DNA from: DATMFV01 sp035555975
Lineage (GTDB): Bacteria > Verrucomicrobiota > Verrucomicrobiia > Chthoniobacterales > Chthoniobacteraceae
Direction of reading: 5' to 3'
Length of the DNA stretch: 64,000 nt
Assembly: GCA_035555975.1 (NCBI GenBank)
Contig: DATMFV010000112.1
Location: forward strand, 1 to 64,000
The position numbers and the translations under genes were made by a program. The notes beneath the pieces were generated by a model, which was not told the DNA's origin, ran no database searches, and was given only the letters and a program-made list of their open reading frames with translations. This document shows, in pieces, positions 36,745-45,726 of this stretch. Position 1 is the stretch's first letter. Each line of letters starts with the position of its first letter.

Positions 36745-37797
36745 TTGATTACCACTCCCGAAGCCCTCGCCGAAGCGCTCGACCCGATCCGCCGATCGGA
36801 CCGGGTCGCCCTTGATACCGAAGCCGACAGCCTCCACTGTTACTTCGAAAAGCTCTGCCTGATCCAGATCAGCGTCCCGGGGCACGATTTTCTGATCGAT
36901 CCGCTGGCCGACCTCCCGCTCGCCCCGCTTTTTGACGAACTGGCGGGACACCAGCTCATCATCCAGGGGCTCGATTATGACCTGCGCCTGCTGCGCCGCG
37001 CCGGGATGACCGAGACGAGCCCCGTCTTTGATACGATGATCGCCGCGCGGCTCATCGGGTTGATGGAGTTCAGCCTGTCGGCGCTGCTCAAGCGTTTTTT
37101 CGGGATCGAACTGGCCAAGGGTTCGCAGAAGGCGAACTGGGCGCGCCGCCCCCTTTCGCCGAAAATGATCGACTACGCCAGCAACGACACGCGTTACCTC
37201 CTGCCGCTGGCGGAAAAGCTCGAGGCCGAGCTTCACCGGCTCGGGCGCTGGGAATGGTTCTTCCAGTCGTGTGAAAAGGCGCGGATCGCCACCCAGACCA
37301 GCCGGGAGCGCGACCTCGATTCCCTCTGGCGCATCACCGGGAGCGGCGAACTCCGCGACCAGGCCGCCGCCCTTCTGCGGGCGCTCTGGCATTGGCGCGA
37401 CCAGGAAGCGCGCACGGTTGACCGTCCCTCCTTTCATATCGCCCGCAACGATCTGCTGATTGAAGCCGCCCGCACCTGGACGACCGGCCAGCGGTTCGAG
37501 ATTCCCCACCTCCACGGTTCCCGCCGCAAACGCTACCTGGCCACGGTGGACGAAGCGCTCGCCCTCTCCTCCAGCGAATGGCCGAAACTGGTTCGCGGCA
37601 GCCGCCAGAGGGTCACCCCGGAGCAGGAACGCCGTTTCGCCGAGTTGAAGAAAATCCGCGACCACGCCGCCGCCCGGCACGCGATCGAGCCGTCGCTGAT
37701 CGCCCCGAAAGTGACGCTGGAATCGCTTGCCAACGACCCCGAGGACGCCGTGCCGCGTCTCCTTCCGTGGCAGCGGGAACTGCTCGGGCTTGATTGA
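36745..37797 (+). CDS. rnd: Ribonuclease D (HRDC-domain 3'-5' exoribonuclease)
   Basis: 350 residues from a TTG start. The DEDD exonuclease has VALDTEADS (DxE), IIQGLDYDLRLL, and the third-motif acidic residues in DYASNDTRYLLPLAEKL (D...Y type, DEDDy). An HRDC-like C-terminal region follows (LWRITGSGELRDQAAALLRAL). RNase D trims the 3' ends of tRNAs and other RNAs. There is no ATG near the start, and TTG at 36745 precedes ITTPEALAEALD without a clear SD. The gene follows rho by about 50 bp. Confidence 0.88.
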   Translation: MITTPEALAEALDPIRRSDRVALDTEADSLHCYFEKLCLIQISVPGHDFLIDPLADLPLAPLFDELAGHQLIIQGLDYDLRLLRRAGMTETSPVFDTMIAARLIGLMEFSLSALLKRFFGIELAKGSQKANWARRPLSPKMIDYASNDTRYLLPLAEKLEAELHRLGRWEWFFQSCEKARIATQTSRERDLDSLWRITGSGELRDQAAALLRALWHWRDQEARTVDRPSFHIARNDLLIEAARTWTTGQRFEIPHLHGSRRKRYLATVDEALALSSSEWPKLVRGSRQRVTPEQERRFAELKKIRDHAAARHAIEPSLIAPKVTLESLANDPEDAVPRLLPWQRELLGLD

Positions 37798-37904
37798 GGG
37801 TGGGTCGATTTCCGTGTCGACTGCGGCGGGGGACTTGAGTTCAGCCGTTTTCCCGCGGCGGTCCGCCAGTTCCTGGCAGGGGCGCTTGCCTGCTGGAGGG
37901 GCGG

Positions 37905-37944
37905 CCTCCGCGCCGTCCGCTGCGTTGGACTCCGCTTTCACACC
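37905..37944. repeat. Second copy of the dispersed intergenic repeat
   Basis: CCTCCGCGCCG, CCG, GCGTTGGAC and CCGCTTTCACA match the fragment at 1-43 in the same order. It lies in the 170-bp convergent gap between rnd and the PLD gene, which also contains a GC-rich hairpin (GCAGG / CCTGC at about 37876-37894). Nothing else is visible in that gap. Confidence 0.5.
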
Positions 37945-37967
37945 CCGCCCCCTCTCCCGACCGGCGG

Positions 37968-39155
37968 CTACAACACCTTCACCCCGCCGCTCAACCGGTT
38001 CTTCAGCCCGACCCCGGTCAGGAGCGGGTCGCCGTGAGCCAGCAACAGGTAGGCGGCCCGCTCGCTCACGCTATTCCAGAGCCCCCGCGAGGCAAACCAG
38101 CGGGACGGCTCGACCGGCCGGCTCTGCGCCAGGTCGATCGCAAAAATCTGCCGCGCCCGGGCGGCGGCTTCGGGATCGTCGATCCTCAAAAGGAGTTCGT
38201 AGTTGAGCTTGAGGCTGCGCACGTCGAGATTCGCCGACCCGACATAGACCGCATCGTCGATCACAAAGAGCTTGGAATGAAGGATTTGCGGCTGGTACTC
38301 GTAAATCTCCAGCCCTGCCTGCAAAAGATTGCCGTACAAACTTCGCGAGGCGAGCTGCGAAAGGCGGACATCCGACTTTCCGGCCAGAATCAGTTCCACC
38401 CGCCCCCCGCGCGCGACCACCTTCTTCAACGCACGGCGGATCTTGAGCGTCGGCAGAAAATAGGCGCAGATGATCCGCACCGACTTTGCCCTGGAGAGAT
38501 CCGCCAGAATCGACCGCTTCAGCGCATGATAACCGCGCCCCGGCCCGCTGAGCAGGAGGGTCCACCCCTCGCCGTAAATCTCGGTGTTGGGCCGCCGGTG
38601 GATCGGCGGAAAGGCCGGAAGCGGCTTCCCGGCGCGGGAAAAGAGGTCGTCAAAGGTCGCCGCCAGCGCCCGGACCACCGGCCCGGTGAGCGCCATCCCG
38701 AGATCGCGCCACCCGTGCAACACCCCGTCGCCGTGGTAATCCTCCGAAACATTGAACCCGCCGATGAATGCCTCCTCGTCGTCGATCACCACCAGCTTGC
38801 GGTGGTTGCGGTAGCCAAAGCGCCCCTCGCCCTGAAACGGGTTGAACCACTGGAACTGCCCCCCTTCGCGGATCAGCCGCTCCCAGAAAGCGTTCGAAAG
38901 CATCACCGAACCGACCGCGTCGACCATCACCCGCACCTCCACCCCGCGCCGCTGCGCGTCGGTGAGCGCTTCCAGAAACCGGTTCCCCACGATGTCGGCG
39001 GTGAAGATGTAGATCTCCAGCCGGATCGAACGCCGCGCCGCCACGATCGCCTGAAACACCGCGTCGAGCGCTGCCGCCCCGGTCTCCAGCCAGCGAAACT
39101 GGAACGGGGGAACGTCGGAAGCCTCTTCGGTCGGAGGGGTGCGGCCGGTGGACAT
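37968..39155 (-). CDS. Phospholipase-D family synthase (cardiolipin synthase ClsB/YbhO-like)
   Basis: 395 residues with two HKD motifs: HRKLVVIDDEEAFIGGFN at about residue 112 and HSKLFVIDDAVYVGSANLD at about residue 292. The paired motifs with trailing Gly/Asn residues are typical of cardiolipin synthases without N-terminal membrane segments, here about 395 residues. It is probably a peripheral membrane enzyme that joins phosphatidyl groups. It lies 38 bp downstream of the PfkB gene, in the operon thiE - pfkB - pld. Confidence 0.88.
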   Translation of the reverse strand: MSTGRTPPTEEASDVPPFQFRWLETGAAALDAVFQAIVAARRSIRLEIYIFTADIVGNRFLEALTDAQRRGVEVRVMVDAVGSVMLSNAFWERLIREGGQFQWFNPFQGEGRFGYRNHRKLVVIDDEEAFIGGFNVSEDYHGDGVLHGWRDLGMALTGPVVRALAATFDDLFSRAGKPLPAFPPIHRRPNTEIYGEGWTLLLSGPGRGYHALKRSILADLSRAKSVRIICAYFLPTLKIRRALKKVVARGGRVELILAGKSDVRLSQLASRSLYGNLLQAGLEIYEYQPQILHSKLFVIDDAVYVGSANLDVRSLKLNYELLLRIDDPEAAARARQIFAIDLAQSRPVEPSRWFASRGLWNSVSERAAYLLLAHGDPLLTGVGLKNRLSGGVKVL

Positions 39156-39193
39156 GGTTTACACGGTGTCGTTGGCCCCCGCCCTGGGCGCGA

Positions 39194-40111
39194 TCAGGAG
39201 ACCAGCTCGAAATGCGTCATCCTGCGGAAGGTGTCGTAACGCTGCGCGATCTCCTCGGAGCCGATCTGCTGCAGGCGCCCGAGCGAAAACGCTTCGACGT
39301 TGAAGCTTGCCAGCACACTGCCGTAGACGACCGCCTTGCGGAGGTGGTCAAAGGTCACTTCTTCCGGGTTGAGGCTGGCGAGGTAACCGGCCAGCCCTCC
39401 GGCAAAGGCATCGCCCGCGCCGGTCGGATCGTGAATATCTTCCAGCGGATAAGCGCCGCACGAGAAAAACGCATCTTCAGAGAAAAGCAGGCAGCCGTGC
39501 TCCCCTTTCTTGATCGCTACAAAGCGCGGTCCGAGCCTGCGGATCGCCGAACCGGCGCGGATCAGCGAGGTTTCCCCGGTCAGTTGCCGCGCCTCGCTGT
39601 CGTTGAGGATCAGCATATCGACCCGCCGCAGCAGGGCGAGGAGGTCGTCCTTCGCGATGTTGATCCAGAGATCCATCGTGTCGGCGATCACAAAGCGCGC
39701 CCCTTGGGACTGGTCGAGTACATGGCTCTGGAGCCCGGGGGCGATGTTGGCGAGCAGGACATACGGCGCATTCGAGGCGGCCTGCGGCAGCTTCGGCGTA
39801 AAGTGTTCGAACACATTGAGCGCGACGCTCAACGTCTCCCGGCTGTTGAAATCCCACTGGTACTCGCCCGACCAGCGGAAGGTCTTGCCCGGCACCACCT
39901 GCAACCCTTCGAGATCAATCCCCCGGCACCCGAAAAGGTCGATATGTTCCTTTGGAAAATCGTCCCCGACCACCCCGATCAACTGCACCGGAGAAAAAAA
40001 GCTGGCCGCCACGGAGGCGTACGAAGCCGACCCGCCGAGCAGGTTTTCGTGGGCCTCCACGGGCGTTTTGACACTATCAAGGGCGATCGAACCGACAACA
40101 AGAACAGACAT
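39194..40111 (-). CDS. PfkB-family carbohydrate kinase
   Basis: About 305 residues from the ATG before SVLVVGSIALDSV. The anion-hole/catalytic motif DPTGAGDAFAGG near residue 245 contains the catalytic Asp, and LLGGSASYASVAASFF marks the substrate-binding region. The AIKKGEHGCLLFS segment precedes the ATP site. It phosphorylates a sugar or nucleoside; ADP-dependent or ribokinase-like specificity cannot be told. The 41-bp gap to thiE suggests co-transcription. Confidence 0.85.
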   Translation of the reverse strand: MSVLVVGSIALDSVKTPVEAHENLLGGSASYASVAASFFSPVQLIGVVGDDFPKEHIDLFGCRGIDLEGLQVVPGKTFRWSGEYQWDFNSRETLSVALNVFEHFTPKLPQAASNAPYVLLANIAPGLQSHVLDQSQGARFVIADTMDLWINIAKDDLLALLRRVDMLILNDSEARQLTGETSLIRAGSAIRRLGPRFVAIKKGEHGCLLFSEDAFFSCGAYPLEDIHDPTGAGDAFAGGLAGYLASLNPEEVTFDHLRKAVVYGSVLASFNVEAFSLGRLQQIGSEEIAQRYDTFRRMTHFELVS

Positions 40112-40152
40112 AAAGTAGAAAAAAAGGTACTCCTTAACAGGGGAGCCCCCCC

Positions 40153-40800
40153 TTAGGGAATCGAAAAGCGTTCCAGCCGTTGTTTTACGCTGCGACAATA
40201 AGCCGCAATATCGCCCGCCTGTAAAATTCCGGAGACGATCACCACCCGGCGCGCCCCGGCTTCAAGGATCGGCTCCAGGTTTTCGAGTTTCACCCCGCCG
40301 ATGCAGAAAATCGGGAGCGCCACCCGTTCATGGACCTCCCGCAGGTCGTCGAGGCCGATCGGCACATAATCCGGCTTGGTCGGCGTGGCAAAAAGCGGGC
40401 CGAAACCGATGTAATCGGGGCGCTCCTCCAGCGCCGCCACCGCCTGCGCCACGCTGTGGGTCGATTTCCCGACGATCCGCCCCGGCCCCGCCGTTTCCGC
40501 GAGCGTGCGCGCCTGCGCCACCGGCAGGTCGTCCTGCCCGACGTGGACGCCGTCGAGCCCTTCCTCCCCGGCCCATCGGGGGTGATCGTTGAGGACCAAC
40601 GGAACCCCCGCCTCGGCCGCCAGCGGTTTCAACGTCGCCGCCAGCGAACGGATCACGGCTTCCGGCTGCCCCTTCGCACGAAGCTGCACGAGGTCGACCC
40701 CTCCCCGGAGCATCTCCCGCAACGCCGCCGGAGCCTGCGCCGTCGCGACGTAGCCGAGGTCGACGATACCATAGAGGCGAGCTTCCCGAATCGGTTTCAC
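40153..40800 (-). CDS. thiE: Thiamine-phosphate synthase
   Basis: 215 residues, normal length, with a GTG start. The TIM-barrel has RGGVDLVQLRAKG (pyrophosphate site), LVLNDHPRWAGEEGLDGVHVGQDD, GKSTHSVAQAVAA and YIGFGPLFATPTKP, then PIFCIGGVKLENLEPI. It couples HMP-PP and thiazole phosphate to make thiamine phosphate. No TPP riboswitch is visible in the 125 bp upstream and no other thiamine gene is in the window. Confidence 0.93.
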   Translation of the reverse strand: MKPIREARLYGIVDLGYVATAQAPAALREMLRGGVDLVQLRAKGQPEAVIRSLAATLKPLAAEAGVPLVLNDHPRWAGEEGLDGVHVGQDDLPVAQARTLAETAGPGRIVGKSTHSVAQAVAALEERPDYIGFGPLFATPTKPDYVPIGLDDLREVHERVALPIFCIGGVKLENLEPILEAGARRVVIVSGILQAGDIAAYCRSVKQRLERFSIP

Positions 40801-40925
40801 ACTTTCATCAAAGCCGATGCCGGGCGGTGCGTCAAGGGGGCGCTCCCCCGGGCGGCGGACGTGGGCGGTTTCCGCCGAAAAGGGCGATCGACTTTTTCGC
40901 GGCGGCGCGCCATGCTGGCATCCTC

Positions 40926-42140
40926 ATGCCATCTCCGGTTGCAGACGACCACCCGGAAACCGACCCTCCCGGTTTCTGGCAACTGACGGCCCTGGGCGAA
41001 CCGTTCCGTCTTCTTTTCCCTGTCGGCGTGCTTCTCGGCGCGGTCGGGATCATCCTCTGGCCGTTTTACTGGGTGCAATGGCTGGCGGTCTACCCGGCGA
41101 TCCCGCACCAGCGGATCATGATCGAAGGGTTCATGACCGCGTTTGTCATCGGCTTTCTCACCACCGCGCTGCCGCGTCTTCTCGGCGCGTCGCGCGTTTC
41201 GCTCAGGGAAACGCTCGCGCTGGCCGCGCTTCTGGTGCTTTTGAGCGTCTTTCACCTCGCCAAACTCACGCTGGCGGGCGATCTCACCTTCGCGGCGACG
41301 CTCCTCCTCCTCTTCGGCATCCTTGGCCGCCGCATCCGGCAGCGCGACGACAACCCGCCCCCCGGCTTTGTCCTGGTCGGCCTCGGCCTTCTCCTGACGC
41401 TCGCCGGGGCGTGCCTGGTCGTCGGGCCGATCATCCTCCCGATCCGCTGGCCCGGCTTTGTCTACGCGCTCGGGCCGCTGCTGCTTTACCAGAGCTACCT
41501 GCTGCCGATCATGGGGGTCGGCGCGTTCCTGATTCCCCGGTTCTACGGGTTGCCGCCCAAGAGCGATTTTCCCGAGTCGCGCCAGCTCCCTCCCGGCTGG
41601 CTGCGCGAGGCCGGTTTTGCCGCCGGGTATGGCGCGGTGATCCTCGCCGGGTTCCTGCTGGAAGCGGCTGGCTGGCTCCGGCTCGGGCCGGGGCTGCGTG
41701 CGGCGGCGTTCCTCCTCTATTTCCACCGCAACCTGCCAAAGAAACGCTCCGGCCAGCCGGGCGGCACCCTCGGCTCCACACTCCACATCGCCGCAATGGC
41801 GGTCCCTCTGGCCTACCTGTTGATGGCGCTCTGGCCGCAATGGCGGATGGCGTGGCTCCACCTTCTTTTCATCACCGGGTTCAACCTGCTCACCTTCGTC
41901 ATCGCCAGCCGCGTCCTGCTCGGTCACAGCGGCCAGTCGCACCGGTTCCGCGCAAGGCTCGTCCCGGTCATCGTCATGGCGACCTGCCTGATCATCGCCT
42001 TCGTGGCCCGGGCCGGAGCCGAGTGGGTCCCGCAGGGGCGGCTCCCCCACCTCGGTTACGCCGCCTTTTTCTGGCTGCTGGGGACGGGCGTCTGGGCGGC
42101 GGCCCTGCTGCCATGCGCCACGCAGCCCGATGCAGACTAG
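40926..42140 (+). CDS. NnrS-family polytopic membrane protein
   Basis: About 404 residues, nearly all hydrophobic, with about 10-12 transmembrane segments (FLLFPVGVLLGAVGIILWPFYW-like helix first). The family-typical GEPFRLLFPVG at the N-terminus, the HQRIMIEGFMTAFVIGFLTTALPRLLG segment and the conserved His residues in HLLFITGFNLLTFVIASRVLLGHSGQ identify NnrS, a haem- and copper-containing protein associated with nitric-oxide stress and denitrification. No denitrification enzyme is nearby. The start is the ATG at 40926. Confidence 0.88.
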   Translation: MPSPVADDHPETDPPGFWQLTALGEPFRLLFPVGVLLGAVGIILWPFYWVQWLAVYPAIPHQRIMIEGFMTAFVIGFLTTALPRLLGASRVSLRETLALAALLVLLSVFHLAKLTLAGDLTFAATLLLLFGILGRRIRQRDDNPPPGFVLVGLGLLLTLAGACLVVGPIILPIRWPGFVYALGPLLLYQSYLLPIMGVGAFLIPRFYGLPPKSDFPESRQLPPGWLREAGFAAGYGAVILAGFLLEAAGWLRLGPGLRAAAFLLYFHRNLPKKRSGQPGGTLGSTLHIAAMAVPLAYLLMALWPQWRMAWLHLLFITGFNLLTFVIASRVLLGHSGQSHRFRARLVPVIVMATCLIIAFVARAGAEWVPQGRLPHLGYAAFFWLLGTGVWAAALLPCATQPDAD

Positions 42141-42178
42141 GGCGAGATTCGGACGCCTGAGGAAACCCGTTTTGGACC

Positions 42179-42198
42179 AAAAAGCGACTTTTAGTCGC
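42179..42198 (-). terminator. Intrinsic terminator after the epimerase-like gene
   Basis: On the minus strand the stem GCGACT / AGTCGC with an AAA loop is followed by TTTTTGG. It lies 38 bp downstream of the stop of the enolase-superfamily gene, so it ends that transcript. On the plus strand the same hairpin, followed by CTTTCACTT, may act weakly for the NnrS gene. Confidence 0.7.
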
Positions 42199-42235
42199 CT
42201 TTCACTTAAATTCGTAGACACGCCCTAAAATGGGG

Positions 42236-43231
42236 TCAACCCCAAAGCTCGCCCGGGTACGGCTGCATGACCGACCCTTCGTACATGATGGCCACCGGCT
42301 GGTCGTGCTGGAGGAGCATCGGGGCATCAAGGTCAACCCAGTCGGCGTGTTGCGCGAGGAGCATTGCCGGGGCGATCGCCAGCGAGGTGCCGAGCAGACA
42401 GCCGCAGAGGACCTTCTTCTCGCGCGATTTGGCCCGCTCCAGCGCCCGGAGCGCCTCGGTCAACCCGCCCGTTTTGTCGAGCTTGATGCTGACCCCGTCG
42501 TATTTGTCGAGCCCGGCGTCGAGATCGCCGGTCACATGGAACGACTCGTCGGCAAAGACCGGCACCGGCCTCGGCATCCGGGCGAGAAGATCGTCCTCCC
42601 CCGCCGGAAGCGGCTGCTCGACCAGCACCACGCCGAGCCCCGCCATCGCCTCCAGCCATTTGCGGACGTTCGCCCGCGGCCATGCTTCGTGTCCGTCGAC
42701 GATGAGCTGGCTTTGCGGCGCGCCCCGGCGGACGGCTGCGACCCGTTCGATCGCCTCCTCGCTCCCGGTGCTGATCTTCAGCAACGGCCGGTGCGCCTCC
42801 GCGCGGGCTTCGGCCTCCATCGCTTCAGGCGTGTCAAAACCGATCGTGTAGGCGGTCGTCAACGGATGGAGCGCCCCCCAGCCGACCAGCTCGCTCACCC
42901 GCTGCCCGGCCACCTTGGCCCGCCAGTCCCACCAGGCGCAGTCGAGCGCGTTGCGCGCCGAGCCGCTCGGCATGGCGTCGAGGATGGAGGCCATCGAACG
43001 CCCTTCCTCCAGCATCGCCGCCGCCTCCCGGAGCTGGGCGAGCGCCCCTTCCACCGTCTCGTGGTAGTCGATCGAAGGCGTCGCCTCGCCGCGCCCCCGG
43101 ATCGAAGCGTCCGCCTCCCCCTCTTCGGGGATCAGCATCGCCGAAATGACCCGGGTCTCCGTACGCGCTCCGCGTGAGAGCCGTCGTGGCCGGACCAGCT
43201 TCCAGCTCTCGGTGTGAATGTGCAGTCTCAT
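42236..43231 (-). CDS. Dipeptide epimerase-like enolase-superfamily protein, atypical KxK motif
   Basis: 331 residues. The N-terminal capping domain and TIM barrel fit L-Ala-D/L-Glu epimerases of the MLE subgroup: NALDCAWWDWRAK, LIVDGHEAW (metal Asp), VLVEQPL (Glu), VFADESF (Asp) and SIKLDKTGGL (second catalytic Lys). The usual KxK acid/base motif at the end of the second barrel strand reads Lys-Ile-Ser (Lys152, Ser154). In characterised epimerases the second Lys is a general base, so activity may be altered or racemisation may not be the reaction. It is followed by a strong terminator. Confidence 0.8.
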   Translation of the reverse strand: MRLHIHTESWKLVRPRRLSRGARTETRVISAMLIPEEGEADASIRGRGEATPSIDYHETVEGALAQLREAAAMLEEGRSMASILDAMPSGSARNALDCAWWDWRAKVAGQRVSELVGWGALHPLTTAYTIGFDTPEAMEAEARAEAHRPLLKISTGSEEAIERVAAVRRGAPQSQLIVDGHEAWPRANVRKWLEAMAGLGVVLVEQPLPAGEDDLLARMPRPVPVFADESFHVTGDLDAGLDKYDGVSIKLDKTGGLTEALRALERAKSREKKVLCGCLLGTSLAIAPAMLLAQHADWVDLDAPMLLQHDQPVAIMYEGSVMQPYPGELWG

Positions 43232-43414
43232 TCCGCTCCGGTATTACCTTTGGGTAAAGATAAACGAGAAACCGCCCATGGAAAGCGACGACCCCCGTTT
43301 TCAAGCCGTCGGGACGCCGGTGGAAAACGAATGCCTTGCGTTGCAAATAACTGGAAGACAGCGACTTGTGCGAAATCGACAGCCCCGGGGAGGAGACGCG
43401 GATCAGGGGAACCC

Positions 43415-45571
43415 CTAAAGCGCTCCCGGCTGGTGCAGGCCCGGTGATTCGATTTCCACGCGGTCTGCCGCAAGGCGGAGGCGGTCGCTCTTTCCGTCGG
43501 GCCGGGAGATGGAGAGCCATTCTCCGTCCCAAACCGCGCGCGGCCCGGGGCCATCCCCCTTTTCCGGCCAGAGCACGGCGTAAATCCGGTGATGAAGCAC
43601 GCGCTCCCCGGTGCTCGCGCTGAAATGGTATTCGTCGGGAAAAAGGTCGATCACGCTTCCGTCCGGCCGGGTATGGGAGCGCCGTTCCAGGTAGTCGGGA
43701 TGGACCGGCACCGGGAAGGTGGAGGTGACTTCCGCGCGGAAGGTTCCTTCCCCGGCGAGCAGGACTCCCCGGAGATGGACCCCGCCGTTTTCGATGCTCA
43801 ACTCCGAGCGCGCGGGATTCCATTTCATCGGCCCTTCGGAATGCAGGAGCCACTGCACGGTGTCGGGCGCACTCAGTTCGACCTCATCGGCGACGACCAG
43901 GTAGCGCCGGTCGATGAACAGAAGATCGCGCCGGACGCGGGCGGGCGGCGTTTGCGCTCCAGAGGCGTAGGCCTGCGTGGCGTCGCCGGTCAGCCAGACC
44001 GCGCGCGGCAGTTCCACGCAACGGACGATCCTTCCCGACGCCTCCGGCGAATGGGCCTGCCCCCTGCCGCCGATCAAAAGAGCGTTCTGGGCGGCGGTGG
44101 TCCGGGTATACCGGACATAGTGGTCCGAGGAGTAGAAATCCCGGTGGCCCGCGCGGATCGCCAGCGGTTTGCCGTAGGCGGAGAAGAGGAATGCGTTCTG
44201 GTCCGCAAAGGCATGGCTGACCGCCCCATGCGGGCTCGACTTGAAGGCGAGGGCGATATCCTCTTCCGGCCTGCCCGGGGCGCTGTGGAGGCTCACCCAC
44301 CCGACATCGTTGAAGGAGCGCGTTGGCGGAAGCTCCGTGAGGTCGCCCGGCGGCACGGGCGGTTCGAGCGAGACGAAAAAATCCTGCAGGAGGTATTCCA
44401 TGCCGCCGGGGTAATCCTGCGAGCTGATGTTGAGAAGACGCCGGTTGACCTGCCGCACGCCCGGCTGACGGGCTCCCGCGATCAGATAGGGATCGCGAAA
44501 CCTCCGGCCGAGCCGGTTCATGAAAGTGGTGACGGCGGGCTCCAGCGTCATCTTGCCCGCGGGCCGGGGGGTGTCTCCAAAGGTATAGGTCGGCTGCGGC
44601 CCGACGAAGTAGAGCGGAAAATAGCCGGTCTGCCTCCAGAACGGATCTTTCCATGCGTCGGGATGCCCGATGGAAAGGAGTGCGTCCTGAAAACGGCCAT
44701 GCTCCACGGTCCCCCGCCAGTAGGCGCACCCCTCGGCATAACCTCCGTCGTCGCCGCCGTAGGGCGGGTATTGTTCCCGGTAAAAGTGCAGGGCAAAACG
44801 AAGCCAGCCGGGCGCGGCGTCAAGGTCGTCGTAAAGAGCGAGCCCGGCCAGGCCGATCATCGGAACAAAGCGCACGGCGTGGCTCGGGGCCTTTCCTTCC
44901 GCGGAGTTCCGGCGCGTCTCCCCGGTCATGGAAATGACGTAAAGCGCGGTCTTTTCCCCGATGCGCTTGAGCCCGGCAAGGATCGATTCGCGTTCCGCCG
45001 GCGAAAGTTCGCCGCGCAACTGGTCATAGACAAACGGGAGACGCCGCCAAAGCCGGAAGACCGCCTCGTCGTTGTAATAAAGCACCGGCGGGTCCCAACC
45101 GCTGGCCTGGAGGAGCGCCTCCCTCGCCCGCGCCTTGTAAGGCTCCTCTCCGGTGACCAGCCAGAGGAGCGTCGCCGCCTCCGCAATGCCGCTGATCCGG
45201 TTGCAGGCGATCTGTCCGTCGCGGGAAATGCGGATCGATTCCGGGGTCAACGGCAAACGGCTGCCATCATCCTGCGGTTCTTCAGGAAGAGCGCCTGTGA
45301 GATCACGTTCGTCGAACTCGGCTTTCATCGCCCGGAAAGCCTCCCTCCCCTCTCCCTCGCGGCAAAACTGCCGGAACGGCGCGCGGAGGGGAGCGGGGAG
45401 AAAAACCCGTGGAGCGACGGGGAGGCGGTATTCCCTTGAGATCGGAGCCGGAGGCTTCCCCGGCGGCAGATCCGCCGGCTGATTCCGCGAAAGGAGCAGG
45501 CAGGCGGTGACACCGAAAAGCAGCGCCAGCAGCAGCCCCCGGGTCCAACCGATTTTCGAGACGGGTTTCAT
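43415..45571 (-). CDS. Heparinase II/III-family polysaccharide lyase
   Basis: About 718 residues. N-terminal hydrophobic segment (GLLLALLFGVTACLLL) as signal or lipoprotein anchor. An alpha/alpha-toroid follows (about 60-400; IACNRISGIAEAATLLWLVTG, YAEGCAYWRGTVEHGRFQDALL), then the beta-sandwich Heparinase_II_III domain (HGAVSHAFADQNAFLFSAYG, YTRTTAAQNALLIGGRGQ). These enzymes cleave uronate-containing polymers such as heparin, alginate or ulvan by beta-elimination; the substrate here is unknown. Start is the ATG at 45571, 52 bp downstream of a regulon motif. An in-frame TTG at 45598 is less likely. Confidence 0.85.
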   Translation of the reverse strand: MKPVSKIGWTRGLLLALLFGVTACLLLSRNQPADLPPGKPPAPISREYRLPVAPRVFLPAPLRAPFRQFCREGEGREAFRAMKAEFDERDLTGALPEEPQDDGSRLPLTPESIRISRDGQIACNRISGIAEAATLLWLVTGEEPYKARAREALLQASGWDPPVLYYNDEAVFRLWRRLPFVYDQLRGELSPAERESILAGLKRIGEKTALYVISMTGETRRNSAEGKAPSHAVRFVPMIGLAGLALYDDLDAAPGWLRFALHFYREQYPPYGGDDGGYAEGCAYWRGTVEHGRFQDALLSIGHPDAWKDPFWRQTGYFPLYFVGPQPTYTFGDTPRPAGKMTLEPAVTTFMNRLGRRFRDPYLIAGARQPGVRQVNRRLLNISSQDYPGGMEYLLQDFFVSLEPPVPPGDLTELPPTRSFNDVGWVSLHSAPGRPEEDIALAFKSSPHGAVSHAFADQNAFLFSAYGKPLAIRAGHRDFYSSDHYVRYTRTTAAQNALLIGGRGQAHSPEASGRIVRCVELPRAVWLTGDATQAYASGAQTPPARVRRDLLFIDRRYLVVADEVELSAPDTVQWLLHSEGPMKWNPARSELSIENGGVHLRGVLLAGEGTFRAEVTSTFPVPVHPDYLERRSHTRPDGSVIDLFPDEYHFSASTGERVLHHRIYAVLWPEKGDGPGPRAVWDGEWLSISRPDGKSDRLRLAADRVEIESPGLHQPGAL

Positions 45572-45623
45572 GAAGGTGGAGACGCAAGCTAGGCGCAAAC
45601 GAGGCGATCCACGACGGAAAATC

Positions 45624-45638
45624 CATTTATACAGTTAA
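45624..45638 (-). promoter_or_regulatory. Regulon motif copy A, upstream of heparinase-type lyase
   Basis: The minus strand reads TTAACTGTATAAATG, 52 bp upstream of the lyase ATG. AACTGTATAAATG is identical to copy B at 51026. The TATAAA within it could be the -10 element. It also forms a CAGTTAA / TTAACTG inverted pair with copy C. Confidence 0.6.
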
Positions 45639-45650
45639 GGAACCCCGAGT

Positions 45651-45665
45651 CATTTAACTGAATGA
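45651..45665 (+). promoter_or_regulatory. Regulon motif copy C, upstream of the dehydrogenase
   Basis: The plus strand reads CATTTAACTGAATGA, 61 bp upstream of the dehydrogenase ATG. The first ten bases, CATTTAACTG, are identical to copy D at 52174. Confidence 0.6.
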
Positions 45666-45726
45666 TCAGATTCCGGCTCGCAGGCCGGGCGGGACTCCCG
45701 CAAAGCTTTCCCGTTTCAAGCCCATC

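Noticed and set aside
35275..37941. 888-codon open frame on the minus strand
   Set aside because: It is antisense to rho and rnd, with no family motif.
40801..40925. TPP riboswitch upstream of thiE
   Set aside because: I looked for the conserved CTGAGA-type core on the minus strand and saw none.
43278..43418. Possible small protein of about 46 residues
   Set aside because: There is no SD or recognisable motif, and it lies in the gap between two minus-strand genes.
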